Shown piece after piece: positions 1 to 8,234 of a stretch of DNA of 57,806 nt (the stretch's first letter is position 1; each line of letters starts with the position of its first letter). The notes under the pieces are model-generated. The model was not told where the DNA came from and ran no database searches. It saw only the letters and a program-made list of their open reading frames with translations. The DNA lies in assembly GCF_964259225.1 (NCBI RefSeq), contig NZ_CAXVKN010000004.1; one strand, given 5' to 3'. The stretch is from Catenibacterium mitsuoka_A (GTDB taxonomy: Bacteria; Bacillota_I; Bacilli_A; Erysipelotrichales; Coprobacillaceae). Both the position numbers and the translations under genes were made by a program.

Positions 1-103
1 ATAGAACAGATGGAAATTTCGTGTGTCCGGTTCAGCTTCATGAACGCCGTTTAATCGGTGCTTATGAAATTTAATTTTCACTAACCTGTGGTTTGTGGGT
101 ATT
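1..103 (-). mobile_element. End of an IS1595-like element (cut by window edge)
   Basis: Bases 1-103 match, with a few differences, the upstream end of the intact element at 9400-10540 (about 10437-10539). They finish with the same terminal repeat ending TGGGTATTC. Only the side upstream of the transposase is inside the window, so the transposase would lie to the left, read leftward. The copy abuts and truncates the gene at 103-405. Confidence 0.8.
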
Positions 104-405
104 CAAATAATACTATTATATTTTCTTACAATAGAACTATGATTGGCATAACCCACATGAATAGAAATAAGATCAAATGTTTTATTCTCAAAATTACGCA
201 AAGCAATAATTTCAAGTTCATCTGGTAATAATTCTTTTAACCAATAATTAACTTTAGAGACAATATGTGAGTAGAACATATATTCATTCTTTTCGTGATC
301 ATTTAATTCTTTAAACTGTAGTGCTTGATTTAAGTTATCTATATGTAATTTAGCAATAGAGTAGAAGTTTAGAGTAAGTTCAATTTCTTCGTTAGAATAA
401 ATCAT
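103..405 (-). pseudogene. Sigma-region-4/ArpU-like phage-type regulator, 3' end cut by IS
   Basis: A 100-residue reading frame whose stop codon (103-105) is supplied by the terminal repeat of the adjacent IS, so the true C-terminus is missing. The last 35 residues (ELEIIALRNFENKTFDLIS, then a turn and HSSIVRKYNSII) resemble the helix-turn-helix of sigma region 4 and of ArpU/RinA-type phage late regulators. The N-terminal part is mostly helical and charged. The start has an AGAGGAG ribosome site about 11 bases upstream. The family call rests on motif resemblance only; it could be another small helix-turn-helix protein. Confidence 0.5.
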
Positions 406-433
406 TGCCTACTTACTCCTCTTCTTATAAATT

Positions 434-447
434 GTAAAACGTTTTAC
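434..447 (-). promoter_or_regulatory. Perfect 14-bp palindrome upstream of truncated regulator
   Basis: GTAAAACGTTTTAC is its own reverse complement and has the CG centre typical of LacI-family operators. It lies between the ribosome site of the 103-405 gene and TATAAT-like sequences at about 452-464 (minus strand). A second short palindrome, CACAATTGTG, lies at 475-484. The position fits an operator. It is not a good match to the catabolite (cre) consensus. Confidence 0.35.
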
Positions 448-484
448 GTATGTATTATATTATATCTAATCGACACAATTGTGC

Positions 485-832
485 TTTTGTGATTATTGTG
501 ATTTATCAAATTAATTATTTCAGTTTATTACAGCTCTAAGTTCATTATATTTAAACATATCATTCTGATAGTTAATCAAAAAAACATTTCACTAGATGAG
601 TCAATTTGATACTTCCGTAAAATATGAGTTCAAGTTGATATACCAATGGAAGTCTTAAATAACTATTCTGAATACAAGCACAGCTAGGATCATGAAATGA
701 CCATCCTTAGTCAGAATGAATAATCAATCGAAATAGAAAATCATAATTTGTAATATATATCATCAATATTTGGTGTAGTTGAAACTTATCTATGTTAAAA
801 TTAATATATTATGAATAGCGAGGTATCTAAAA
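485..832. other. Intergenic, no gene recognised
   Basis: About 350 bases of AT-rich sequence with stops in all frames. No RNA gene, terminator or repeat was recognised. The 3' end supplies the ribosome site (GCGAGGT) of the gene starting at 833. Confidence 0.5.
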
Positions 833-1355
833 ATGGAAATATTAACTGTTAAAAACAATAAAATGGATTATTCAACTTTCAAAAAAATCATCATTCTATT
901 CTTTCCTACTAAATATAAAATTACATTTATAACCGTATTCAGTCTTGATTTTATAGGTTTATTGTTAGGCCTATTTATAAGAGACTTTTCTTTTTTTTGT
1001 AATAGTTAGCGTTATTTTATTATTGGAAGTTAAAATTCATCTTACTGTATCAAGAACTGGATTAAAACAATTAATGAACCAGCAAATAGAACGATACAAC
1101 AAAGATGTAATATATTTTGATTTATACTTTGATGAAGATAAACTTTACGCAAAAGTAGACTCATCATCGAATGAAGCTCCTATAAAATACAAAGATTTAA
1201 AGAAAATTAACGAAACAAATGATATTGTATTTTTTACAAGTAATGCAGGCTTTAAAATCTATTTTGAAAAGAAAAATGCCAGCAATGAAGATATTGAGAA
1301 ATTACATGCATTTTTTGATAAGCAGAACATCAAATGGAGAAAATCAATTTTATAG
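833..1355 (+). pseudogene. YcxB-like membrane protein split by a frameshift in a T8 run
   Basis: An ATG at 833, with AGCGAGGT 12 bases upstream, opens a frame encoding a charged N-terminus and a hydrophobic segment. It stops at the TAG just after a run of eight T at 991-998. A one-base shift in this run joins it to the second frame, giving a second hydrophobic segment (FFFVIVSVILLLE) and then the C-terminal domain that ends at 1355. The combined product has about 173 residues: two membrane helices (about 17-35 and 38-65) followed by a beta-rich domain with SNEAPIKYKDLKKINET and a lysine near FKIYFEKK. That is the layout of YcxB-like proteins. The break may be decay, phase variation, transcriptional slippage or a sequencing error. 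Confidence 0.6.
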
Positions 1356-1563
1356 ATGATAAGGGTAAAGTAATTATAAAAGCCAATATAATAATGAAAT
1401 AAAAGGGGCATGTGCTCGTATGACTTTACAATTGATGTATAAATATCTTTTATATATTTCAACTTTGTGTTCTTTAAAAAACTTGCTTTTTCTTCCCAAA
1501 AGAAAAACCTCCTTAGCAAACCAATGGTATTAAGTTAAGCGACTAAATGTCAAAGAACCTCCT

Positions 1564-1725
1564 CTATCTTATCCGAAAGCCAGATGGTTGCTTGATCCAT
1601 TCATTATATAGTATGCATCTGAATTCATAAGTTAATGCCAGTCTGTTTTTTCTTACATTTTTGACATATGATGATTTGGATAATAACTTGATTTCTTCAT
1701 CAGTAAATTCCTTTGATTTTGACAT
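1564..1725 (-). pseudogene. Remnant of IS3-type OrfA N-terminus
   Basis: About 53 residues (MSKSKEFTDEEIKLLSKS, then VKNVRKNRLALTYEF) resemble the N-terminal segment of the helix-turn-helix OrfA proteins of IS3-family elements in Firmicutes: an FTxEE start, NPYVK-like motif and a T-x-EF helix. The frame ends early (SGFRIR), before the second helix-turn-helix, and no OrfB lies nearby. It has no ribosome site and is probably not expressed. Confidence 0.4.
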
Positions 1726-1749
1726 AGTAAAATTTAAGCAACAAAACAA

Positions 1750-1815
1750 AAAATGATACCCACAGGAGGGGTATCACAACTGTCAGGTTGTTGTCCTCCT
1801 TATGGGTACCATTTT
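1750..1815. terminator. Long interrupted hairpin, terminator-like in both directions
   Basis: The arms AAAATGATACCC...GGAGG and CCTCC...GGGTACCATTTT pair with few mismatches, and the inner bases ACAAC/GTTGT pair again, giving a 66-base stem-loop. Read leftward the arm is followed by TTTTTTGTTTTG, so it may end transcription of the toxin-antitoxin operon. Read rightward it is followed by TTTTATTTG. It may also be part of the IS remnant next to it. Confidence 0.5.
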
Positions 1816-1898
1816 ATTTGTAGCTGACACCTTAACTTAATTACCCGATGATATTAGTTTTCTTTAACTTAATACCATTTGAGTTTATTCAATCCTTT

Positions 1899-2168
1899 TT
1901 ACTTATCACCAAAGATGACATTCATATATTTTTCTTCGTTCGTTAGAATACGGATGATTGTCACTGTATCATGATCATATTTATAGAAAATACTATATTT
2001 TCCTGCAATGACATAATAAAGATCTGTTGTCCATCCAGTTCTATTAGATAGCTGACCACCTATTTCAGGGTGTGTTTTTAATACAGCACATAGTTTTACA
2101 ATCTTTGGATTCAAACGCATAGGGTTTCTTAAATCAGCACGTGCTTGTCTTGTATATCTTAGATTCAT
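1899..2168 (-). CDS. RelE/ParE-family toxin (YafQ-like)
   Basis: An 89-residue basic protein of the usual size for RelE/ParE toxins, which typically cleave mRNA on the ribosome or poison gyrase. The start MNLRYTRQARADLRN, the central GGQLSNR turn, LYYVIAGKYSIFYKY and the late VTIIRIL strand follow the family's fold. It overlaps the antitoxin gene by four bases (ATGA), so the two are translationally coupled. Conserved basic residues for RNA cleavage cannot be assigned with certainty. The pair sits in a decayed accessory segment, as is common for mobile toxin-antitoxin modules. Target is unknown. Confidence 0.8.
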   Translation of the reverse strand: MNLRYTRQARADLRNPMRLNPKIVKLCAVLKTHPEIGGQLSNRTGWTTDLYYVIAGKYSIFYKYDHDTVTIIRILTNEEKYMNVIFGDK

Positions 2169-2485
2169 AGTTCAATTCCAAATTCTTTTAAGATATCTTC
2201 TTCAGAAATGCTATCATCTGCAGGTGCTTTTTCACCTTTATCTAATTCAATCATTAACTGAGAGATTGCCTGTTCTCTTAATGCCTGTTTACTATTTGCG
2301 GTTACTAAGAAAGGCATTCCTTCTACATTAATAGACTGCTGAATAAATGCATTAATAGCATCAGTAAGTGTCATACCACACTGTGCATAGATTCCTTCTA
2401 CCTGTGCTTTGATTTCTGGATTAATACGCATCTGAAAAGTGCTTGTTTTGGGTGCTGTCGCCACTGTTAGTGTTGTTTTTTTCAT
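2165..2485 (-). CDS. RelB/DinJ-family antitoxin
   Basis: A 106-residue protein with the ribbon-helix-helix start of RelB/DinJ antitoxins (STFQMRINPEIKAQVEG, then GMTLTDAINAFIQQS) and the conserved GMPF motif. The acidic C-terminus (SISEEDILKEFGIEL) would wrap the toxin. The ATG has an AAGGAG site nine bases upstream, and a near-consensus promoter lies directly ahead. Antitoxins of this family bind their own promoter, so the overlapping dyads there are the likely operator (family knowledge). Confidence 0.85.
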   Translation of the reverse strand: MKKTTLTVATAPKTSTFQMRINPEIKAQVEGIYAQCGMTLTDAINAFIQQSINVEGMPFLVTANSKQALREQAISQLMIELDKGEKAPADDSISEEDILKEFGIEL

Positions 2486-2508
2486 AGTTCATAAACTCCT
2501 TCTCAACT

Positions 2509-2537
2509 ATTATAAACATCACTCAATTAACAGTCAA
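2509..2537 (-). promoter_or_regulatory. Sigma-A promoter of the toxin-antitoxin operon
   Basis: On the minus strand TTGACT (2532-2537) and TATAAT (2509-2514) are separated by exactly 17 bases. The -10 lies immediately upstream of the antitoxin ribosome site, so the leader is very short. Confidence 0.75.
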
Positions 2538-2569
2538 CACATTGTATATACAGAAAACAAATAAAGAAA

Positions 2570-2605
2570 AAACTGATCAGAAATGAAATCATTTCATCAC
2601 AGTTT
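2570..2605 (-). terminator. Terminator after the ATP-grasp gene
   Basis: The outer arms AAACTG/CAGTTT and inner arms ATGAAAT/ATTTCAT form a stem just past the stop codon of the minus-strand gene, followed on that strand by TTTTTTC. Confidence 0.65.
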
Positions 2606-2610
2606 CTTAA

Positions 2611-4230
2611 TTAACGCTTTTTAGATTTATGTCTAGGTTTCTTAACAGCTTTTCTAGCACGAGGAGATTTCTTAACTACTTCTTTTAGTTCTTCTTTCTT
2701 CTCTTCTACTACCTTTACTGTATCTTCTACAGCTGCTTTTACTTCTTCTTTCTTTGTTTCCACAACTGCTTTGACAGGTTCTTTAGTTTCTTCAACCTTC
2801 TTAGTCACAGCTTTTACGGTCTTTTTAACCGGTTCTTTTTTCTTTTCTACAATCTTAACGGTTTCTTCTACAACTGTTTTTACAGGTTCTTTTACTTCTT
2901 CTACCTTCTTAGCTACAGCCTTTACAGTCTTTTTTACCGGTTTCTTCACTGCTTCCTTTACAGGCTCTTTTACTTCTTCTACCTTTTTAGCCACAGCTTT
3001 CACTGTCTTCTTTACTGCTTTCTTAGGTGCAGCCTTTTTCTTCTTATGTGCAATAATCGCCTTAGTAATTTCATTTAACTTTGCTTTAGTCTTAGCACGG
3101 AAAACAAATATATGGTTACCTTCAGCCTGTGCAAGAACCTGAGGAATATCTGCTTCAATCTTGATATATTCTCTATACTTATCAGCAACTTCTGCATCAG
3201 ATAATTCATAATCAATACCAAGACGTCTTCCTACATAACCTACATAATACTTTCTTTCAATTTCATAAAAACAAGTATTATAGATCATCATATCTGCCCA
3301 AATAGTATATGTATCTACATCATAAGCATAGTTCATCATATCAGGAATAAAAGCACCTGGTGCTCTCATATTCACTTCTAGAGGAACTAAATCACCTTTT
3401 CTACCTAATCCTGGTTTATCTTCAGATAACTTAATGAATTCAAAATGGAAGAAACGGCTTCTTGTATCAAATGCTTTAACAACCTTTTCACCAATTTCAT
3501 AAATAGGTTTACCTTCTACAGGTTCAGAATGGAAATAAATATCAGATGCATCATTGACTGTATCCATAATAGAAGTATCCATAAAATGACTTGTAGAGAA
3601 TAAAATATTCTTATCCTTATCAGTCACACCTTCGAATGTTACAACATCACCAGGCACAAAATCTTCTAGAATATAATCAATATAATCCTGTTTATGATTA
3701 TAGAAGTCTTTTAATTCTTCATCATCTTTTAATTTATAAGTATGAGTTGCTCCTACACCATTATCAGGCTTTACAATCACTGGATAACCATTCTTTTTAG
3801 TAAACTCTAAAGCTTCATCAAGTGTATCTAACTTAATATAGTCAGCCACCTTTAAACCAACACTCTTATATACTTCCTTCATAGCTGATTTAAATTTCAT
3901 ACAGCGCATATCCTGAATCTGTGGACCAGTAGTCACATTAAAGTCTCTTCTTAATGTTGCTTCTAGTTCTAGCCAGTATTCATTTTCTGATTCAATCCAG
4001 TCAATCTTTCCATAATGACTAGAGAAATAAGCACATGCACGATATACTTCATCATAGTTTTCTAAAGAGCCTACATAGTAATATTCAGTCAATGAATTCT
4101 TTGTTTCATCACTGATCATATCGTATGGGCAATCTCCAACACCTAATACATTCACACCACGATCTTTTAAACGTGAACAGAAATTATGATAATATTCTGG
4201 AAAATGTGGTGATATAAATACTACATTCAT
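2611..4230 (-). CDS. ATP-grasp protein with long Lys/Ala/Val/Pro tail
   Basis: 539 residues. The first ~100 residues form a PurK-like N-terminal domain. Residues ~105-330 carry ATP-grasp features: NGYPVIVKPDNGVGA as the phosphate/adenine-binding loop, YILEDFVPGDVVTFEG, and LVPLEVNMRAPG as the Mg-binding E-x-N motif. The enzyme probably ligates a carboxylate to an amine; the substrate is unknown. Residues ~400-539 are a low-complexity basic tail with three copies of KKTVKAVxKKVEE and variants, resembling histone-H1-like AKP-rich tails. The start has AGGAGGAG eight bases upstream. The esterase gene ends 14 bases before it, so the two form an operon. The tail is not part of the ordinary family. 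Confidence 0.8.
   Translation of the reverse strand: MNVVFISPHFPEYYHNFCSRLKDRGVNVLGVGDCPYDMISDETKNSLTEYYYVGSLENYDEVYRACAYFSSHYGKIDWIESENEYWLELEATLRRDFNVTTGPQIQDMRCMKFKSAMKEVYKSVGLKVADYIKLDTLDEALEFTKKNGYPVIVKPDNGVGATHTYKLKDDEELKDFYNHKQDYIDYILEDFVPGDVVTFEGVTDKDKNILFSTSHFMDTSIMDTVNDASDIYFHSEPVEGKPIYEIGEKVVKAFDTRSRFFHFEFIKLSEDKPGLGRKGDLVPLEVNMRAPGAFIPDMMNYAYDVDTYTIWADMMIYNTCFYEIERKYYVGYVGRRLGIDYELSDAEVADKYREYIKIEADIPQVLAQAEGNHIFVFRAKTKAKLNEITKAIIAHKKKKAAPKKAVKKTVKAVAKKVEEVKEPVKEAVKKPVKKTVKAVAKKVEEVKEPVKTVVEETVKIVEKKKEPVKKTVKAVTKKVEETKEPVKAVVETKKEEVKAAVEDTVKVVEEKKEELKEVVKKSPRARKAVKKPRHKSKKR
2614..3030 (-). repeat. Degenerate repeats encoding the H1-like tail
   Basis: Within the ATP-grasp gene, repeats of about 60-110 bases encode KKTVKAVAKKVEE and EPVK blocks. 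Their complementary strand is so rich in TCTTC that it keeps a long spurious open frame. Such repeats may change number by recombination. Confidence 0.6.
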
Positions 4231-4244
4231 CTATTCTTCTCCTC

Positions 4245-4997
4245 CTAGATTACTCTCTTTACAAAATATGGGAACTGTACTCTCCACCAATCCCAATCAT
4301 GGTTTACATCATATCCCCAGAAATCAATCCATGCTGGAATATTCTTATATTCTAATAGTTCTTTCATTCTACTAGTTGAACGAACCATTTCATCTTCCCA
4401 TGCACCCTGGCCGCAGCATAATACAATACGACGTTTTCTATACATTTCTACATATGGGTGATCATAACTCATACCTTCAATATATTTAATAGGACTATTA
4501 CGATAAACATTATCATCCACATAATCATGGAAGAATAAATCACTATCATAATATCCACTTAATGCGATACATCCACTAAATATATCTGGTCTTCTAAACA
4601 AGAAATTTGCGGCATGTGATGCACCCAATGAACATCCTGTAGTATAAATACCATTCGCATGTGTACCACACATCGCGTTAATATCAATAATTCGAGGTAC
4701 TAATTCATCTACAATATAATGATAATATTGTTCAAGCATGTATGAACGAGAAGCAACATCATGTCCACCTTCTTCACTCCATGTTTCTAGATCAATACTA
4801 TCACAACAGAATAACTGTATATTCCCATTATCAATGAGGTCTTCTACTGTTGCAACCATACCATTGTTTTCAAAATCAAAAAATCTACCATTCTGTGATG
4901 GAAATACAAGTATAGGTGTTCCTGCATGTCCGTACACCTTATATTCCATCTCTCTTTCAAGACATGGACTATATTCCTTATAGTATTCTACCTTCAT
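4245..4997 (-). CDS. Putative esterase (alpha/beta hydrolase, EstD/Esterase_713-like)
   Basis: 250 residues, starting at the ATG with AGGAGG nine bases upstream; an in-frame TTG two codons earlier is too close to that site. The nucleophile elbow GCSLGA (about residue 119) and the late DVNHDWDWW, which supplies the catalytic histidine, place it with the putative esterase family of alpha/beta hydrolases (relatives of EstD and feruloyl/S-formylglutathione esterases). There is no signal peptide, so it is cytoplasmic. It is co-transcribed with the ATP-grasp gene 14 bases downstream, suggesting they act on the same metabolite. The substrate is unknown. Confidence 0.75.
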   Translation of the reverse strand: MKVEYYKEYSPCLEREMEYKVYGHAGTPILVFPSQNGRFFDFENNGMVATVEDLIDNGNIQLFCCDSIDLETWSEEGGHDVASRSYMLEQYYHYIVDELVPRIIDINAMCGTHANGIYTTGCSLGASHAANFLFRRPDIFSGCIALSGYYDSDLFFHDYVDDNVYRNSPIKYIEGMSYDHPYVEMYRKRRIVLCCGQGAWEDEMVRSTSRMKELLEYKNIPAWIDFWGYDVNHDWDWWRVQFPYFVKRVI

Positions 4998-5052
4998 TCC
5001 CAAAATCCTCCTTTGCCTTTGCCTATTATATCACATTTAATAGACAATTCAC

Positions 5053-6012
5053 TTATTTATCGGTATTTCCTATATACTCCTTTAATTCTTTAGGAATATG
5101 CCTAGCACTTCTTATAGCTCTTAATTGATATTTCTTTAGTACTTCTAGTGGATATAGAGTGGGATCATATGTTTTCAGATGTTTTAAAAGCATACTTGTT
5201 TCATCGCTCTCTATGACCTGACACTTATACATAATCGCAGAATAAGGTGCACCATAATAGATATACACAATTGCATCTTGATGAATATTTCCCTTCTGGT
5301 GCCATCTTATATAATCACTTTGATTAAATGCCTGAATCAAATCAAAACGCTTCGGAGAAGCTGGAATAACCCAATCTTCACATATCACAGTAGTCTGATA
5401 GCTTTGATCAACAAGAGACATGATATCTTCATCACTCAATGTTTCATCTAACAGTATACTGATCCAATGTTTCTTATTCATATGAAAAGCTGGATAGATA
5501 GAAGGATGATTCACTGTATCTATAGGAACCTTAATATTCAAACACTCTATTTCTCCCTGTTTATCACAAAACTTAGAATAATCTGTATGCACAATAAGTC
5601 CAAACCACTTATCATTATTTCTAAATACAAATGAATCACCCTTAGTAAAAGGATGATCCGGAAGAACATGATACTTTTCTTCAATAAGATGCATCAAACG
5701 TTTAGATTGAGGAAAAACAAAATAATCATATACAAAACAATGATTTAATATGTCCTCAATACAGTCTTCATATGCAGTTCTTACTTTTTGTACAAACTTT
5801 CCCTGCTTACCTACTAAATGAATATTTGTATATTCTTCATCTGTATCAGAATCATAAACCTTAGCCTCTAATATATCATTTATTATTACTTCAATCCTGA
5901 AATCACCATCTAGTATATTTTTCTTATATATATAATTATGCCCCTGTTTATTAAATCCATAATCAGTAAGTTTATTCTCATCACAATGATAACGTCTATA
6001 ATCCTTCATCAT
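5053..6012 (-). CDS. MmcQ/YjbR-family protein fused to a C-terminal domain
   Basis: 319 residues. The central part (~115-215: FTKGDSFVFRNNDKWFGLIV, then YPAFHMNKKHWISILLD and SLVDQSY) is a clear MmcQ/YjbR (CyaY-like fold) domain. The N-terminal ~110 residues look like a second, degenerate domain. The C-terminal ~100 residues (DWVIPASPKRFDLIQAF, then IVYIYYGAPYSAIMYKC) resemble PUA/EVE-like folds. Two adjacent ATG codons follow GGAGG; the second (6009) is better spaced. The function of YjbR proteins is not settled; nucleic-acid binding has been suggested. The gene lies 18 bases after the CapA-like gene. Confidence 0.6.
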   Translation of the reverse strand: MMKDYRRYHCDENKLTDYGFNKQGHNYIYKKNILDGDFRIEVIINDILEAKVYDSDTDEEYTNIHLVGKQGKFVQKVRTAYEDCIEDILNHCFVYDYFVFPQSKRLMHLIEEKYHVLPDHPFTKGDSFVFRNNDKWFGLIVHTDYSKFCDKQGEIECLNIKVPIDTVNHPSIYPAFHMNKKHWISILLDETLSDEDIMSLVDQSYQTTVICEDWVIPASPKRFDLIQAFNQSDYIRWHQKGNIHQDAIVYIYYGAPYSAIMYKCQVIESDETSMLLKHLKTYDPTLYPLEVLKKYQLRAIRSARHIPKELKEYIGNTDK

Positions 6013-6030
6013 ATACCTCCAAAGAATGCC

Positions 6031-7107
6031 TTACATATCAATTTTAATATTCTTTACTTTCTGTTTCGCTTCTTCTTTCATATGAGGAATAGTCAGATTA
6101 GGAAAACCATGCTTCTCTACTAACTTATTTGTATAATCCTTTAAACGATAAACAGAAAAATCATGTCTTTCTTTTTTGCCCGTTAAAGTATAGTAATTCA
6201 CAAGTGGTGTGAATACCACATTCTTAATTTTCTTTTTTTCTATATCAAAAGAAAGCATACCTTCTAATTGACATGATTCTTCCAACATGCCACTTACAAA
6301 ATTGCCTAAACTATAAGCAACTAATGTACGCTTACCATCCGCTCTTTGAATATATTCTACATCCTGTAGTGTATGTGTATGTGTTCCAATAATCACATCT
6401 GCACCTGCATCTGCAAGTTGCTTAGCCATATTCTTCTGGAATGTATTAGGATGATAATCATACTCAATACCCCAATGGCAGGATACTATCACAATATCCG
6501 CATTCTCTCTTGCTTTCTTCATATTCTCCATCATAGTGGATTCCTGAAAATTAATCATATAAGGTAACTGTTTCTGATAAGTCACACCATTCACATATTG
6601 ATTAAAAGATAGAAATGCAATCTTAATGCCATTCTTTTCTACTATCTTAATATTCTGTTTCTCTTCCTCATTCTCATAGAGTCCTAAATAAGTCATCTGA
6701 GGATGTTTATTAAATACCTGGATAGAATGTAGTATGCCAGATGCCCCTTGATCATATGCATGATTGGTAGCACCATTCACTATATTAAATCCTACCTTTT
6801 CTAAATCATCTGCCACACTATCAGGTGCATTAAAGAGGGGATAACCCGATGGTGTTCCTCCTCCTAATATCGTTTCCTGATTCACAAAACTATAATCTGC
6901 CTGAATATACTTCTTAATATTCTTATAATAGCCTGTAAAGTCATAACCATTAGAAGTCTTGGCTTCATCAAGCATACATTGATGATAGAGATTATCCCCT
7001 ACAGCTAGAAAAGAAACACTTGGTGTCTCTTTCTTTACTTCTTCTTTAGGAGGTGTACTACATCCTGAAAGAAGTAACATAACTGCAAGAAGAAGTTTAT
7101 ATTTCAT
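6031..7107 (-). CDS. CapA-family lipoprotein (poly-gamma-glutamate synthesis type)
   Basis: 358 residues. The N-terminus LLLAVMLLLSGC is a lipoprotein signal with lipobox LSGC. The mature part is a CapA/PgsA metallophosphatase-like domain: FLAVGDNLYH, FVNQETIL, NGATNHAYDQG, SCHWGIEYDYHPN and DVIIGTHTHTLQDVE carry the metal-ligand D, N and H residues. In Bacillus, CapA takes part in poly-gamma-glutamate capsule export; without capBC nearby its role here is uncertain. It starts three bases after the dUTPase stop and has no clear ribosome site, so it is probably coupled to dut. Confidence 0.8.
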   Translation of the reverse strand: MKYKLLLAVMLLLSGCSTPPKEEVKKETPSVSFLAVGDNLYHQCMLDEAKTSNGYDFTGYYKNIKKYIQADYSFVNQETILGGGTPSGYPLFNAPDSVADDLEKVGFNIVNGATNHAYDQGASGILHSIQVFNKHPQMTYLGLYENEEEKQNIKIVEKNGIKIAFLSFNQYVNGVTYQKQLPYMINFQESTMMENMKKARENADIVIVSCHWGIEYDYHPNTFQKNMAKQLADAGADVIIGTHTHTLQDVEYIQRADGKRTLVAYSLGNFVSGMLEESCQLEGMLSFDIEKKKIKNVVFTPLVNYYTLTGKKERHDFSVYRLKDYTNKLVEKHGFPNLTIPHMKEEAKQKVKNIKIDM

Positions 7108-7110
7108 GAA

Positions 7111-7599
7111 TTATTTAGTCGTTGATCCAAATCCACCATTACGTGTTTCAGTAGCATCATCATCTTCAGTAATACCATATGTCATGAAGATTCCCTGGGC
7201 AATACCCTGTCCTGCCTGAACATCAACTACTTTTCCTTCATTTGAATCATTTGTCATCTTAATAAAGATATGACCTTCATTATCTGAATAGAAATAATCA
7301 CTATCAATAACACCTACAGTATTATTTAACTGTAGACGATATTTAAATCCCAAACCACTTCTAGGATAAATCATCAATACCCATCTTTCATTCATTTCAC
7401 AGCGGATTCCTGTAGGAATCTTTACTGTTTCTCCAGGTTCTAAATATATATCAATAGGTGTATAAAAATCATATCCTGCAGATCCTTTAGTTGCACGACG
7501 TGGAAGCTTAATGGCATCGTAGATATCCTTTACATCTTCCTTTTCCATTCCCATTTGAAACTGTTCATAAGATACTTTATAAAATTTAGCGCTATTCAT
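7111..7599 (-). CDS. dut: dUTP diphosphatase (trimeric dUTPase)
   Basis: 162 residues. Hydrolyses dUTP to dUMP and pyrophosphate, keeping uracil out of DNA and feeding dTMP synthesis. The motifs are in order: GSAGYDFYTP (motif 1), PRSGLGFKYRL (2), NTVGVIDSDYFY (3, catalytic Asp), GQGIAQGIFM (4) and the C-terminal P-loop-like RNGGFGSTTK (5). The middle insertion (FYSDNEGHIFIKM) is typical of the Firmicute type. The start ATG has AAAGGAG seven bases upstream. First gene of the dut-capA-yjbR run. Confidence 0.9.
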   Translation of the reverse strand: MNSAKFYKVSYEQFQMGMEKEDVKDIYDAIKLPRRATKGSAGYDFYTPIDIYLEPGETVKIPTGIRCEMNERWVLMIYPRSGLGFKYRLQLNNTVGVIDSDYFYSDNEGHIFIKMTNDSNEGKVVDVQAGQGIAQGIFMTYGITEDDDATETRNGGFGSTTK

Positions 7600-7630
7600 T
7601 GTTATCTCCTTTCGCTCTTGTTTATATTAT

Positions 7631-7660
7631 ACACAAAAAGCCTAGATATTTCTCTAGACT
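7631..7660 (-). terminator. Weak terminator after the small lipoprotein gene
   Basis: AGTCTAGA/TCTAGGCT form a stem with one mismatch, followed on the minus strand by TTTTTGTG. It overlaps the stop codon of the 7654-8181 gene, and the T-run runs into the dut promoter region (TATAAT on the minus strand). Confidence 0.5.
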
Positions 7661-8181
7661 TGTGAATCAAAACGATATTTAAATTCTTTATAAGTTTTCT
7701 CAGTTTTTGTATCCTTCACTACAGCATTACAATAATGATTGCCCTGGTTTACTTCTATACTTATCGCAACCTTTCGCTTATTTGAAAAAGTAAATGTAGA
7801 TTTTTCTACACGTGGACTATTTAAATCATTATTAGGAACTGAAATAGTAAGAAAATACTTAAGAGAAGCATTCTCTCCTGTCTTCATATTTCCATGATAA
7901 CAACGCATAATCTTATTATCCTTCTTCATTGTATAAGCAATATCTAAATTCTTTTTTACTACATAAAAATCAATATCCTTAAATTCCTTCTTATGTAGGT
8001 TCTTATTCATTTCTTTAAAGAAAGCTGTCTTATAATCTCTATCTTCACATGTAATAGAAATCTCTTCTCCATTCAACATACCTGAATAGAATGTTCTTAC
8101 TTCCTGTGCTATATAATTTGAATTGGCACGTGTTGAACATCCACTTGTCAACAAAAGTGCGATTAACCAGAGTATCTTCAT
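7654..8181 (-). CDS. Small lipoprotein of unknown function
   Basis: 175 residues. MKILWLIALLLTSGC is a lipoprotein signal with lipobox LTSGC, so the product should be anchored outside the cytoplasmic membrane. The mature part alternates short strands with charged helices (ISITCEDRDYKTAFFKEMN, YVVKKNLDIAYTMKK) and no family was recognised. The start has AGGTGAT upstream. It lies alone between two terminators. A cystatin/NTF2-like fold is possible but not shown. Confidence 0.65.
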   Translation of the reverse strand: MKILWLIALLLTSGCSTRANSNYIAQEVRTFYSGMLNGEEISITCEDRDYKTAFFKEMNKNLHKKEFKDIDFYVVKKNLDIAYTMKKDNKIMRCYHGNMKTGENASLKYFLTISVPNNDLNSPRVEKSTFTFSNKRKVAISIEVNQGNHYCNAVVKDTKTEKTYKEFKYRFDSQV

Positions 8182-8234
8182 GCTTTATCACCTGTAAGCA
8201 TTATACATATTTATTATGGAATAACTGTGTATTT

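Noticed and set aside
434..447. Catabolite-response (cre) site
   Set aside because: The palindrome has the CG centre but the flanking TG/CA are offset by one base from the consensus, so only a generic operator was proposed.
1259..1519. 86-residue frame opposite the YcxB-like gene
   Set aside because: Antisense to a better-supported gene, no ribosome site, low-complexity Phe/Lys content.
2771..3142. Long open frame rich in Thr/Phe/Ser opposite the ATP-grasp tail
   Set aside because: It is the antisense of the AAG/GAA-rich repeat region; no ribosome site and no family, so a compositional shadow.
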